Origin: Flavobacterium coralii
Lineage (GTDB): Bacteria; Bacteroidota; Bacteroidia; Flavobacteriales; Flavobacteriaceae
Direction of reading: 5' to 3'
Assembly: GCF_019891545.1 (NCBI RefSeq)
Contig: NZ_JAHDIU010000004.1
Coordinates: 124,001-188,000, forward strand
DNA: 64,000 bases
Shown here: positions 7,261 through 15,579 of the stretch, one piece after another
Layout: each line of letters opens with the position of its first letter
Position numbering within the stretch: position 1 is the first letter of the stretch
Program-made: the position numbers and the translations under genes
Notes under the pieces: generated by a model
Databases searched by the model: none
Told to the model about the DNA's origin: nothing
The model's input: only the letters and a program-made list of their open reading frames with translations

Positions 7261-8763
7261 ATGAAAAAGTATATATTTTTAGCAGCCCTCGGGCTGGGAG
7301 CAACAGGCATGTATGCGCAAAGGCAGGACCCTAACACCGCTGCCGATGCCATGCGTTATACAACAGAAAGCATTACCGGTACTGCACGTTTCAGGGCTAT
7401 GGGCGGTGCCTTTGGCGCACTGGGCGGAGACCCCTCTGCCATTATGATAAACCCTGCGGGTTCTGCAGTATTTAACTATAACTCAGGTACAATGTCACTT
7501 TCTGTGCAAAATGTACGGAATGAAGCTAATTATTTCGGGACAGGCACTACAGAAAACGACAGCTCTTTCGACCTGAACCAGATGGGGGCCGTTTTTGTTT
7601 TTAACAACGCCGATGAAAATGCAGTAATGAATAAATTTACTTTGGGTTTCAATTATGAAAACCTGAATAATTTTGATAACCGTATCTATTACAGGGGTGT
7701 TAACCCTACCAACTCTTTAGACAGCTACTTCCTTAATTATGCCAACGGTGTACCTTTAAGTAATCTTACCGACAGCTATTATGAACAGTTATCATACAAC
7801 CAGCAACAGGCATACCTTGGCTACAATGCTTATATATTCGACCCGCTTTCGCAGTCACCGAATAATACCGGCTATACCTCTAATTATGATGCAACTGCCG
7901 CTAATTTTTACCAGGATAATATTGTAAACACTACCGGCTTTCATGGCAAGGTAGCGCTTAACTTTGGTGCACAGCTAAAAAAGAGGCTGTATGTGGGTGC
8001 TAATATAAATGTACACTTTACAGACTATATACAAACTTCAAGTTTTTATGAAGATGCCAATGCACCACAGGGACTACGCTCGATTGAGTTCAATAACGAA
8101 CGTTACACCTATGGCGGCGGGGTATCTTTTAACTTAGGTACTATATTAAAGATTACCGAAGACTTAAGAGCCGGGGTGGCTTATGAGTCGCCTACCTGGT
8201 TAAGGCTTCAGGATGAAGTTACACAAAACCTGCGCTCTTACTGCCCCGAATGTGGTGTAAATGGTGAATCAAATTTTGATGTAAATCCGTTTATAACGTT
8301 TGTCCTGGATGATTATACGCTAAGAACACCTTCAAAATGGACAGGCAGCCTTGCCTATGTTTTCGGCAAAAGCGGGTTGTTGAGTGTAGATTACTCAATG
8401 AGGGATTATGGCAATACAAAATACATCAGCAACGGATACAGCGATATTAATTTTGACCTGAGCAATACTTTAGGCAGGGCAGGAGAACTTCGCGTAGGTG
8501 CTGAATACCGGGTTAAGGCAGTAAGTTTCAGGGGTGGTTACCGTTATGCCGAAAGCCCTTATAAAGATGGCCATACTATGGGCGATCTTACCGGTATTTC
8601 CGGGGGTATTGGTGTGGCATTCGGCAGCTCGAGGCTCGACTTTGCTTATGCATGGCAAAGGCGCGATATGGATTACCGCCAGTTTAAAACAGGCCTTACC
8701 GATCCTGCCCGTATAGAAAGTACCAACAACAACTTTACACTTTCTTATACATTAGACCTGTAA
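7261..8763 (+). CDS. FadL/OmpP1-like outer-membrane transport protein
   Basis: A 500-residue beta-barrel protein. It has a signal peptide (MKKYIFLAALGLGATGMYAQ, cleaved after AQ), then the N-terminal segment typical of the Bacteroidota OmpP1/FadL family (ARFRAMGGAFGALGGDPSAIMINPAG). Amphipathic strands follow, ending in NFTLSYTLDL. FadL relatives pass hydrophobic compounds such as long-chain fatty acids across the outer membrane; the substrate here is unknown. The start at 7261 is chosen because the in-frame ATG at 7210 lies inside the preceding terminator and would bury the signal peptide. It is transcribed alone and faces the FAD-Rieske gene across a shared terminator. Confidence 0.88.
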   Translation: MKKYIFLAALGLGATGMYAQRQDPNTAADAMRYTTESITGTARFRAMGGAFGALGGDPSAIMINPAGSAVFNYNSGTMSLSVQNVRNEANYFGTGTTENDSSFDLNQMGAVFVFNNADENAVMNKFTLGFNYENLNNFDNRIYYRGVNPTNSLDSYFLNYANGVPLSNLTDSYYEQLSYNQQQAYLGYNAYIFDPLSQSPNNTGYTSNYDATAANFYQDNIVNTTGFHGKVALNFGAQLKKRLYVGANINVHFTDYIQTSSFYEDANAPQGLRSIEFNNERYTYGGGVSFNLGTILKITEDLRAGVAYESPTWLRLQDEVTQNLRSYCPECGVNGESNFDVNPFITFVLDDYTLRTPSKWTGSLAYVFGKSGLLSVDYSMRDYGNTKYISNGYSDINFDLSNTLGRAGELRVGAEYRVKAVSFRGGYRYAESPYKDGHTMGDLTGISGGIGVAFGSSRLDFAYAWQRRDMDYRQFKTGLTDPARIESTNNNFTLSYTLDL

Positions 8764-8788
8764 TTATTTTTTCGTCTTACTATAATTA

Positions 8789-8821
8789 AAAAAGCCACTC
8801 TTATTTACAGAATGGCTTTTT
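8789..8821. terminator. Bidirectional terminator between convergent genes
   Basis: A stem of AAAAAGCCA (8789-8797) with TGGCTTTTT (8813-8821), extended by an inner TCT/AGA, has A- and T-tracts on both sides. It can serve the porin gene (plus) and the FAD-Rieske gene (minus). Confidence 0.8.
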
Positions 8822-8842
8822 GCTTTTTGTTATATTTCTACT

Positions 8843-10378
8843 TTAATCGGTTAAGGTAACTTTTTGAAGTGGCTTTAAGGTAGGCCCTTCTATAATGCAG
8901 CCATCTGTTGTAAACCTTGAGGCATGGCAAGGGCAGTCCCAGGTTTTTTCTACATTATTCCAGTGTACAACACAGCCCATGTGCGGGCATATAGCAGAAC
9001 AGGCCTTCATCTCTCCTGTAATATCATGGTATACTGCCAGCTTTTTGCCGTTCACCTCCATTACCTTACCTTCCTCTACCGCTATGCTATCCATATCTTT
9101 GCTTTTCGGCAACAGGTAATCTTTTAAAATCTGGCCTGCGTTATTAAGGTTTTCTTCTACAAACTTACCTGCAGCCTTAACAGGGTTGTGGCGCGTGGCA
9201 TGAAACAGTTTTGTGCCTTCTGTTTCTTTATCCATTATCATATCACATATTACCTGCGCCGAAACAACTCCCCAAATAAGCCCGTCGGTACTAAAGCCTG
9301 TCGCAATAAACTGGTTAGAACTATCGCTCTTCCTGCCAATATAGGGCAGGCCATCGGCAGGCTTATAATTTTGCCCGCCCCAGCGGTTGGTAACCTCATC
9401 TACATCAAAACGTTCTTTTAAAAACTTTTCGAGGTTAACTATATTTTCTTCATTATCTTCGTGCTGCCCCACTTTATGCGGCTGCCCTACTGCAAGCAGG
9501 TAACGTTCGCCCTCGTGGTTATAAGAACGTACAGAGAAACGCTGGTTGCCATAATAACCCCAGAATGTTCCCTGCGGATAAGCCCCTGAACCAAGCTTTA
9601 CCGCAACCCCATATTCTCTGTATGGCCCCAGCAACGACTGGTAAACCGGCATAAAGCCTTTGGGTGTATGGGTGGCATGTATGGCAAACTTTGCTGTAAC
9701 GCTACCCTGTGCAGTAAACACCTTTACAGTATCATCATTCTCTTCTATTTCATCAACGCGGCTGTCTTCAAAAATACGGCAGTCATCAGCATTTATATTT
9801 TTTGCCAGTTGCTGCACATAACGCAACGGGTTAAACTGGGCCTGGTTATCTATTTTTACACCGTTAACATGCTTAAAAGGTATCTCACCGGCAGCAATTT
9901 TATGTATGTCGGCTCCTGCAGCCATACCCGCCTCATATACATCATCAATCTTGCCCGCATGGGTGTCATCGGCAGCAAATAAATACCAGCTACGTGGTTC
10001 GAAATCACAATCCATACCTAATTGGTAAACCGTACTTTTTACAGTATTTAAAGCTTCCTGCCTTGCATTGATAACAGCTTTAAGCGCCTGTGTATCATAT
10101 TTAGATTGTATGGCATCAAACCCCTGCTCTGTTGCCACATAAAGGTTGCCCGTGCTGTGCCCGGTGCTCCCCCCGCCTACTTTAAGCGCTTCGAGCACCA
10201 CCACATTATAGCCCTGCTGCTTTAATAACTGCGCACAGGTAATGCCTGTAATACCCCCGCCTATTACAACCACATCGGTAGTAATATCTGTGTCAAGCAC
10301 AGGAAAATCAGACCCCGAAGAGTATGATCTCCATATTGATTTAACGCCCGGTTTGTTGTGTAGATCTCTAAACTCCAT
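8843..10378 (-). CDS. FAD-dependent oxidoreductase with C-terminal Rieske [2Fe-2S] domain
   Basis: A 511-residue cytoplasmic two-domain redox protein. The N-terminal part is a DAO-type flavoprotein: dinucleotide-binding GGGITG at 40-45 and the conserved C-terminal FAD segment GRKSDSSNQFIATGFSTDG. The last 100 residues form a Rieske domain with the pattern Cys464-x-His466-x15-Cys482-x2-His485 (CPHMGC, CPCH). The architecture matches the glycine/gamma-glutamylputrescine oxidase-like proteins with a fused Rieske domain found in many bacteria; substrate unknown. It is a single gene ending at the shared terminator. Both cofactor motifs look intact. Confidence 0.9.
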   Translation of the reverse strand: MEFRDLHNKPGVKSIWRSYSSGSDFPVLDTDITTDVVVIGGGITGITCAQLLKQQGYNVVVLEALKVGGGSTGHSTGNLYVATEQGFDAIQSKYDTQALKAVINARQEALNTVKSTVYQLGMDCDFEPRSWYLFAADDTHAGKIDDVYEAGMAAGADIHKIAAGEIPFKHVNGVKIDNQAQFNPLRYVQQLAKNINADDCRIFEDSRVDEIEENDDTVKVFTAQGSVTAKFAIHATHTPKGFMPVYQSLLGPYREYGVAVKLGSGAYPQGTFWGYYGNQRFSVRSYNHEGERYLLAVGQPHKVGQHEDNEENIVNLEKFLKERFDVDEVTNRWGGQNYKPADGLPYIGRKSDSSNQFIATGFSTDGLIWGVVSAQVICDMIMDKETEGTKLFHATRHNPVKAAGKFVEENLNNAGQILKDYLLPKSKDMDSIAVEEGKVMEVNGKKLAVYHDITGEMKACSAICPHMGCVVHWNNVEKTWDCPCHASRFTTDGCIIEGPTLKPLQKVTLTD

Positions 10379-10529
10379 AGTTGAATATATTTTTATGAAA
10401 AGGTACTTACTATTACAACAGGGGGCTGTTAACCCGAAGTTAATCCCGCGTTAATTAAGGCTGCAATGTGTTTTATGATGATTACTTTTAGTAAGCTTTT
10501 CCTGCAAATGCATTAATCACCTTACTGAA

Positions 10530-10760
10530 ATGGTCATGATAAAATACCGGAATTTAGGCGGTAATTCAGGTGTTACAGCTTTTGAGGCCGGAAATGGTTA
10601 CATTAAAGTAGCCTTTGGCGATGAGGCTGTTTACCTGTACACCAATGCAAGTGCGGGAAAAGAAAACATTGAAAAAATGAAGCAGCTTGCCAATGCCGGA
10701 AAAGGGCTTAGCACCTACATCAGCCGCTATGTGCGTGATAATTATGAGAAGAAGCTGTAA
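10530..10760 (+). CDS. Small conserved-looking protein, KTSC-like composition
   Basis: A 76-residue soluble protein. The middle has short beta-strand-like segments (YIKVAFGDEAVYLYT), and the C-terminus (KGLSTYISRYVRDNYEKKL) recalls the end of KTSC-domain proteins (a Lys/Ser-Gly-Tyr/Phe-x-x-x-Ile-Arg-Asp-x-Tyr pattern). I could not place it with certainty. It starts at ATG 10530, or at 10536 two codons on, and runs 21 bases ahead of the SemiSWEET gene in the same direction, so the two are probably co-transcribed. Confidence 0.65.
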   Translation: MVMIKYRNLGGNSGVTAFEAGNGYIKVAFGDEAVYLYTNASAGKENIEKMKQLANAGKGLSTYISRYVRDNYEKKL

Positions 10761-10781
10761 TATAAACCTACCTCTCACACT

Positions 10782-11066
10782 ATGGACTATACACAACTTA
10801 CAGGACTGCTTGCAGCCGTGCTTACTACAGGGGCAAACATTCCGCAAACTATAAAAGTTATAAAAACACGATCTACAAAAAGCCTTTCGGCAGCTACCTA
10901 TGCCATGCTGTTTCTTGGTATGGTTATGTGGGTTCTATATGGCGTTATACGCAAAGATATACCTGTTATACTTGCCAACTCTGTAGCGGGCAGCCTGTGC
11001 GGTATCATATTATTCATGAAGCTGTTAGCATTATACCGCAAACGCAGGAATCCAAACAGCAATTAA
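10782..11066 (+). CDS. SemiSWEET sugar transporter
   Basis: A 94-residue membrane protein with three helices (about 4-26, 37-57 and 64-86). The PQ-loop signature occurs in helix 1 (GANIPQTIKVIKTRSTKSLS, Pro-Gln at 21-22). This is the half-size bacterial relative of SWEET uniporters, which dimerises and moves sugars such as sucrose or glucose across the inner membrane. Length and topology fit the family exactly, with a short basic C-terminal tail (YRKRRNPNSN). It lies downstream of the small soluble protein in a likely two-gene unit. Confidence 0.9.
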   Translation: MDYTQLTGLLAAVLTTGANIPQTIKVIKTRSTKSLSAATYAMLFLGMVMWVLYGVIRKDIPVILANSVAGSLCGIILFMKLLALYRKRRNPNSN

Positions 11067-11172
11067 TGCATTATTAACACAAAGTGTTATTATAGTGCCA
11101 ATTACAATATCATTAGCATTAAATGGATTTCTGTAATTGTAATTTTACACTATAACTCAAAAAAGATTAATT

Positions 11173-11571
11173 ATGAAAACGACATATTTAAAACATATTG
11201 CAATGGGTGTTGTTTTAAGCGCCGCGCTCGGGCTTACATCGTGCAGGAACAATAACCAGACCGAAAGCACAAATGATGCCGATGAGATAAACGGTGAAAT
11301 TTACGGTAAGGGCACAGACGCTGACATGGAAGAATCGGGCACCCGTTCAGGTACCACCATGGATACTGTACAAACCTATAATAACAATAACAGGAGTGGT
11401 GCAACTAACGGACAACGTGGTGATGCTGACGAACCCGTTTTAAACGGTAATGACGGTAACCCGGTTTTAGGGCCTAAAACTCCGAAGAGTGATGGTGGTT
11501 CTATGGGTTCCGGGCAAGGAACAGGAACCGGTAACGGCGGTAACAATACCACCGAGGTAAATCCAAGATAA
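11173..11571 (+). CDS. Low-complexity lipoprotein (paralogue of the 19937 gene)
   Basis: A 132-residue lipoprotein: signal MKTTYLKHIAMGVVLSAALGLTSC with Cys24, then a disordered mature chain rich in Asn, Gly, Thr and Asp. Three short blocks recur in the protein encoded at 19937-20248: RNNNQ after the lipid cysteine, DA-D/N-E-x-NG-E/D-x-YG, and MDTVQ/TDTVQ. The two are therefore members of one small family. No catalytic motif is present. It is a single gene, followed by a hairpin at 11604-11637. Confidence 0.75.
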   Translation: MKTTYLKHIAMGVVLSAALGLTSCRNNNQTESTNDADEINGEIYGKGTDADMEESGTRSGTTMDTVQTYNNNNRSGATNGQRGDADEPVLNGNDGNPVLGPKTPKSDGGSMGSGQGTGTGNGGNNTTEVNPR

Positions 11572-11603
11572 TACAGGAAAGACTTCCACTATTTTTATAC
11601 CCG

Positions 11604-11637
11604 AATCCCCCATAGCTTTTGTAAGCCGTGGGGGATT
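11604..11637 (+). terminator. Probable terminator after the 11173 lipoprotein gene
   Basis: A 9-bp perfect stem (AATCCCCCA with TGGGGGATT) with a 16-base loop. Only a weak T-tract follows, so termination efficiency is uncertain. Confidence 0.5.
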
Positions 11638-11760
11638 CTTCAGTAAAAAGAGGTATGCCTTGCAACCTTTACGTTTAATAATGTAAGGTTTTAAATATAG
11701 ATAATCACGAAATTTGATAGAGAGACTTTAAAAGAAGTATAAACCTTAACACAATAAATT

Positions 11761-11970
11761 ATGGCACAACTAAATGATAACCCAATGCAGGGCAACCGCG
11801 GCGGACAGGAATATGGGGAGGACAATTACCACAAAAGCCAGCGCAACCAGCAAAGCCAAAGGCACCAAACACCTCCTGAAGATGAAAAGCGCAAGCAGCA
11901 GGAGAACGATGACCAGTTTAGCCCCGGTGAACCGGAAGAGTATGACGGAGAAGATTTTGTAACGGATTAG
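11761..11970 (+). CDS. Small, highly hydrophilic protein, unknown function
   Basis: A 69-residue protein with almost no hydrophobic residues. It is Gln/Asn/Arg-rich in the first half and Asp/Glu-rich at the end (EEYDGEDFVTD), so it should be intrinsically disordered and cytoplasmic. A parallel frame (11774-11962) is Thr/Lys-rich and less convincing. It sits 7 bases before the CinA-C gene, suggesting co-transcription. Such hydrophilins often accompany stress genes, but that is inference from composition. Confidence 0.6.
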   Translation: MAQLNDNPMQGNRGGQEYGEDNYHKSQRNQQSQRHQTPPEDEKRKQQENDDQFSPGEPEEYDGEDFVTD

Positions 11971-11977
11971 GAGGATT

Positions 11978-12514
11978 ATGGAAAGCGATATTCAAACACA
12001 GGTAAATGATACCGCACTGGAAATAGTAGCGGAATGCGGCAGGATAATGGCACAGCAAAATTTAAAGATAGCATTTGTGGAAAGTGCAACCGCGGGTTGG
12101 ATGGCATCAGAATTTTCGCTGATACCTGATTCAGGTAAGGTATTTTTAGGAGGACTGGTTTGCTATGATGCCGACACCAAAAAAGACCTTTTCGGGATTA
12201 CTGACGAAATGATAGAACAGTACACACCTGAGTCGGCAGAAATAACAAAACTGCTTGCCGAAGGGCTGGGCAGCTATTTTAAAAGTGATATAGCGGTAGC
12301 CGTGACCGGCCTTACTGCACCGGGCGGAAGTGAAACCCGTGAGAAACCGGTGGGTACTATTTTCCTGCATATAATACTGCCCGGTAACCGCTACTGTGCC
12401 CATAGAGAAGTATTTCATGGTTCGCCAAAAGAAATTATAAACCAAACTATAGAACGAACAGGCAAACTTTTAACCGAGCTTTTAAAAGTTAACTCTAAAA
12501 ACCTTGTATTATGA
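11978..12514 (+). CDS. CinA C-terminal domain protein (nicotinamide-nucleotide amidase family)
   Basis: A 178-residue stand-alone CinA-C/PncC-type domain. The family deamidates nicotinamide mononucleotide to recycle the pyridine ring. Family blocks are present (AFVESATAGWMASEF, GGLVCYDADTKKDLFGI, AVTGLTAPGGS, KPVGTIFLHI). The usual ESCTGG catalytic-region motif reads ESATAG, so the cysteine position is Ala, and the AGPGGG block reads TAPGGS; activity may differ from canonical PncC. It lies in a unit with the hydrophilic gene upstream and overlaps the next gene by 4 bases (12511-12514, ATGA). Confidence 0.85.
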   Translation: MESDIQTQVNDTALEIVAECGRIMAQQNLKIAFVESATAGWMASEFSLIPDSGKVFLGGLVCYDADTKKDLFGITDEMIEQYTPESAEITKLLAEGLGSYFKSDIAVAVTGLTAPGGSETREKPVGTIFLHIILPGNRYCAHREVFHGSPKEIINQTIERTGKLLTELLKVNSKNLVL

Positions 12515-12972
12515 GCCTGAAGCGAATTATAATTGCAGGCGCCATAGGCACCACTTTTATGACCTTATACAGCTATTGGGCATCTAAAAAAGAAAGGGAA
12601 CAATTTTTAGAACCTGCCTTACTAAACGAACTGGCTGAAGATGCCGAAGTGCTGCCCGAAGCCGGTGATGAAGAAACAAACCCCGTAGGCTGGGTCGGCC
12701 ATTATGCCCAGGGCGTTGTTTTTGTAGCCGCATACTACTATCTATACCGTAATGCGCTGCAAAAACCATCTGTAATAAAAGGCGTTTTTGCAGGTGCCGT
12801 GAGTGGCATTATTGGGATAGCTATATGGGAGGCAATGTTCAGGATGAGTAAAAACCCTCCTAAAACAGAAAGATACAGGTACTACAGGCAACTCTTTATA
12901 GCACACCTGATATTTTCAACCTTTGCCATTTACGGCTACAGGCTGCCAGATGTTGTGAAACAGCTTAAGTAA
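12511..12972 (+). CDS. Conserved-type integral membrane protein, unknown function
   Basis: A 153-residue protein with about four membrane segments: IIIAGAIGTTFMTLYSYWA at the N-terminus, GVVFVAAYYYLY, GVFAGAVSGIIGIAIWEAMF and LIFSTFAIYGY. An acidic loop lies between the first two. The start overlaps the CinA-C stop (ATGA), so expression is coupled. A 26-base perfect palindrome follows 25 bases after the stop. I recognise no enzyme family. Confidence 0.7.
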   Translation: MSLKRIIIAGAIGTTFMTLYSYWASKKEREQFLEPALLNELAEDAEVLPEAGDEETNPVGWVGHYAQGVVFVAAYYYLYRNALQKPSVIKGVFAGAVSGIIGIAIWEAMFRMSKNPPKTERYRYYRQLFIAHLIFSTFAIYGYRLPDVVKQLK

Positions 12973-12997
12973 GAACAGATGTTTTTAAAAAATGATT

Positions 12998-13023
12998 AAC
13001 AGCCGGCTTTAAAGCCGGCTGTT
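12998..13023. terminator. Perfect 26-base palindrome, probable terminator
   Basis: AACAGCCGGCTTT is followed directly by its exact complement, giving a very stable hairpin with a minimal loop and a short TTT after it. It separates the membrane protein gene from mgtC. Confidence 0.6.
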
Positions 13024-13063
13024 TCAACTTTAGTATAAATTTCTTAACTTTAAATAAAAACCT

Positions 13064-13735
13064 ATGTTAAGCTGGGAAGAAATATCATTACGGCTTATAC
13101 TTGCAGCCATTTTTGGCGCGGTTATAGGCGTTGAGCGCGAGCGCAAAGACTGGGCTGCCGGTATGCGCACGCATATGATGGTATGCATGGGCTCTGCACT
13201 GATTATGTTGGTGTCCTCTTTTGGGTTTTCAGATACTATAGGCAGTGAATATATAGAGCTTGACCCTTCGAGGGTAGCAGCACAAATTGTGAGCGGTATC
13301 GGTTTTATAGGGGCCGGTGCCATATTATTTTTAAAACCAACAACCATATTAGGCCTCACCACCGCATCGGGTTTATGGACGGTTGCAGGCATAGGCATGG
13401 CAACCGGGGGCGGAATGTATTTTGCGGCATCAGTTACCACAGTGCTTTCTATCATCATTTTATGGGGGCTGCAACCGCTGCAAAAAAAGTTTTCGAGTAA
13501 ATTCCAGAACAAAACCGTAACCATTGTAACTAAAAAGGCGCTAAGTCCACGCTTTGTGATAGACAGGATTACAGATGGAAGCAATTTAGATTATAACAGT
13601 ATATCTGTAACCAAGCAGAACAAAGAAAATATAATAGAAGTTAAATTGGAAAAACCGGCAACTACAGGTTTTAAGGATATTATAGCCGATATACAGGAAA
13701 ATGAGGACGTTAAAAAAATAACATGGAATAAATAA
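13064..13735 (+). CDS. MgtC/SapB family membrane protein
   Basis: A 223-residue inner-membrane protein with four or five N-terminal helices and a soluble C-terminal domain (about 140-223) of ACT-like size. Diagnostic MgtC blocks are GAVIGVERERKDWAAGMRTH, MVCMGSALIML and RVAAQIVSGIGFIGAGAI. MgtC proteins act in low-magnesium adaptation and inhibit the F-type ATP synthase in pathogens; in free-living bacteria the role is less clear. It is followed after 7 bases by the VOC gene on the same strand. Confidence 0.9.
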   Translation: MLSWEEISLRLILAAIFGAVIGVERERKDWAAGMRTHMMVCMGSALIMLVSSFGFSDTIGSEYIELDPSRVAAQIVSGIGFIGAGAILFLKPTTILGLTTASGLWTVAGIGMATGGGMYFAASVTTVLSIIILWGLQPLQKKFSSKFQNKTVTIVTKKALSPRFVIDRITDGSNLDYNSISVTKQNKENIIEVKLEKPATTGFKDIIADIQENEDVKKITWNK

Positions 13736-13742
13736 AGAAGTT

Positions 13743-14105
13743 ATGGAACACCTGCACACCATCAGCCACATCGAAATACCCGCACCTGATTTTACTAAAG
13801 CCATTGACTTTTATACCCATGTGTTTGGCTGGGGTATAGAGCTGGTAACAGTAGACCACTATGCTTTTTATACCATTGGCAATACCGGGCGTGGTGGCGC
13901 ATTCGATTCATCATTAATGCCTGCGCCTGAAAAAACAGGGCCACAGGTGGTGATTGATGTAGAAGATATATCCGCAATGCTAAAAGCCATAAAGGCAAAT
14001 GGCGGTGAAATTATTCTTGAAAAAACCGAAATACCCGGTGGCCACGGCTACTATGCCATATTTAAAGACCCTAACGGCAATTACATGCAAATACACGCGC
14101 GGTAG
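13743..14105 (+). CDS. VOC (glyoxalase/bleomycin-resistance) family protein
   Basis: A 120-residue protein with the paired beta-alpha-beta-beta-beta fold of the vicinal-oxygen-chelate superfamily. It has IEIPAPDFTKAIDFYTHVFGW at the start and GGHGYYAIFKDPNGNYMQIHAR at the end. The glutamate/histidine metal positions appear partly conserved, but the substrate cannot be inferred. It is the second gene of a probable mgtC-VOC unit and converges on the SRPBCC gene. Confidence 0.88.
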   Translation: MEHLHTISHIEIPAPDFTKAIDFYTHVFGWGIELVTVDHYAFYTIGNTGRGGAFDSSLMPAPEKTGPQVVIDVEDISAMLKAIKANGGEIILEKTEIPGGHGYYAIFKDPNGNYMQIHAR

Positions 14106-14149
14106 TAGTGTTACTACTGCCGCTTGTTAAACTGCTATATACTTATGCT

Positions 14150-14869
14150 CTAATAGCTGTAGATCTTTACAGTTTCCTGGCTTATTTTATCCGGTGTTCC
14201 GGTTTCCATATAACGTTTAAAGCCCATAACATCTTTACGGACCATATTTTCAAAAACAGGGTTCATTAGCTTAGCCACCTCTTCGCCTGCAGAACCAAGA
14301 GGAGCCTGATATGAAAACACAATGTGGATGAGCGTACCCAATTCACCTGCATCTTTAAACTCAACTTTACCGGCATTACGCACAGCAGAACCCGGTAAAG
14401 AACTCCATCCAACGTAACGGTTTGGCTCTTCGCCAACAATTTGCGCCTTCCAGCCTACTGTACCTATGCCACCCGGCAGTTTTGCTTTCCACTCCGACAA
14501 TGATTCATTTAAAACAGTTACACTTTCCAGGTGCTCCATAAACAGCGGAAGGTTATCCAGGTTACGCCAAAAGTTATATACTTCCGCAACAGGCTTTTTT
14601 ACAATAAGCCTGGCATGAATATTAACATTAGAATTGTGCTTCTTATCCTTTCTGTTATCCAGAAAGTTTTCTGCCGCCTGTGTGGCAGGGCAGTATCCGC
14701 TAACACCCCTGAAGAGCATAAAACCTGCTGCTGCAAGTTCCGGTATGCTCCTGTTCCTTTTAAGCGAATCGTATAAAAGGTAAAGCCCGCCTATTGCCGA
14801 GACAGCCCTTTCAAAATCGCTTATATTCTTTTTAACTTCCGGAATTTTTATGTTTGCTGGCAGGTTCAT
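14150..14869 (-). CDS. DUF2892-SRPBCC fusion membrane protein
   Basis: A 239-residue protein. Residues about 10-70 (FERAVSAIGGLYLLYDSL, AAAGFMLFRGVSGYCPATQ) resemble the two-helix DUF2892/YgaP transmembrane domain. Residues 80-220 form an SRPBCC (START-like) ligand-binding domain (IVKKPVAEVYNFWRNLDNLP, KAQIVGEEPNRYVGWSSLPG). Proteins of this layout occur in bacterial stress-gene neighbourhoods. Ligand and role are unknown. It is a monocistronic gene converging with the VOC gene; no strong terminator is visible in the 44-base gap. Confidence 0.85.
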   Translation of the reverse strand: MNLPANIKIPEVKKNISDFERAVSAIGGLYLLYDSLKRNRSIPELAAAGFMLFRGVSGYCPATQAAENFLDNRKDKKHNSNVNIHARLIVKKPVAEVYNFWRNLDNLPLFMEHLESVTVLNESLSEWKAKLPGGIGTVGWKAQIVGEEPNRYVGWSSLPGSAVRNAGKVEFKDAGELGTLIHIVFSYQAPLGSAGEEVAKLMNPVFENMVRKDVMGFKRYMETGTPDKISQETVKIYSY

Positions 14870-14956
14870 AATCTGTAGAAAATATTAGTGGTTTTACACC
14901 TTAAAAATAATAAAATATGGTGGCACAAAATGTTACTTTAACAGTACATTAGCAAC

Positions 14957-14990
14957 AAAAAAAATACAGCCTGCATAAGCAGGCTGTATT
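14957..14990 (-). terminator. Strong terminator of the Thr/Pro-rich protein gene
   Basis: A 12-bp perfect stem (14963-14974 with 14979-14990) with a 4-base loop is followed on the minus strand by eight U residues. Confidence 0.88.
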
Positions 14991-15011
14991 AAAGTATACA
15001 TCAATAAAAAC

Positions 15012-15380
15012 TTAAGGCCTGCCTGTGGGCGGTGTTGTTGGTGTTACAGGTGTTGCGGGGTTTGTACCCGGGTTAGTAGCCGGTGGCGGTATAGTTGGCG
15101 TATTGGTTGTTGGAGGTACAGTTGGTGAGTTTGTGGTTGGCGGTGTAACAGGCGTACTCCTTGTTCTCGGGGTTGTGTTAGTTTCCGTCTTTCTTTCATT
15201 ATTCCTCGTCCTGTCAACCGCATTATCCTTTTTGCGTTCAGGGGTAGTACCTGTCCTGTCCGCATCAGTACGGGTTCTGTCTGCACGGGTACGCTGGGTA
15301 TCGGTACGCGTGGTGTCTGTCTGTGCCTGTGCCCAGCCAAATGCCAGCAGGGCTCCAAGCGTAAAAAATAACTTTCTCAT
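15012..15380 (-). CDS. Exported Thr/Pro/Arg-rich low-complexity protein
   Basis: A 122-residue protein starting MRKLFFTLGALLAFGWAQAQ, a clear Sec signal peptide. The open frame reaches 14 codons further upstream, but that would bury the signal, so 15380 is chosen. The mature chain is disordered: an Arg/Asp/Thr-rich part (TDTTRTDTQRTRADRTRTD) followed by a Pro/Thr-rich repeat region (TNSPTVPPTTNTPTIPPPAT). There is no lipobox, so it should be periplasmic or secreted. Function unknown; a strong terminator follows. Confidence 0.7.
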   Translation of the reverse strand: MRKLFFTLGALLAFGWAQAQTDTTRTDTQRTRADRTRTDADRTGTTPERKKDNAVDRTRNNERKTETNTTPRTRSTPVTPPTTNSPTVPPTTNTPTIPPPATNPGTNPATPVTPTTPPTGRP

Positions 15381-15579
15381 AATGGCTTTTTTAAGATTAT
15401 CACAGTAAAAGTAATGAGCCAAACCTCCAAATAACTACCTATTTTACAATTATTAACGCAAGTTTAACCGCGCTTTGTGATGTACTACAAACAGGTGTTA
15501 ACACTCCCTGTTATTTTTGATATCCTGTGTTAAAACGAATGCTCCAGACCTTCTTATGTCATAAATTAAAAGAGACTGT

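Noticed and set aside
15025-15408. Val/Gly-rich plus-strand frame opposite the Thr/Pro-rich exported protein
   Set aside because: An antisense product of biased codons; the minus-strand gene has a clear signal peptide and terminator.
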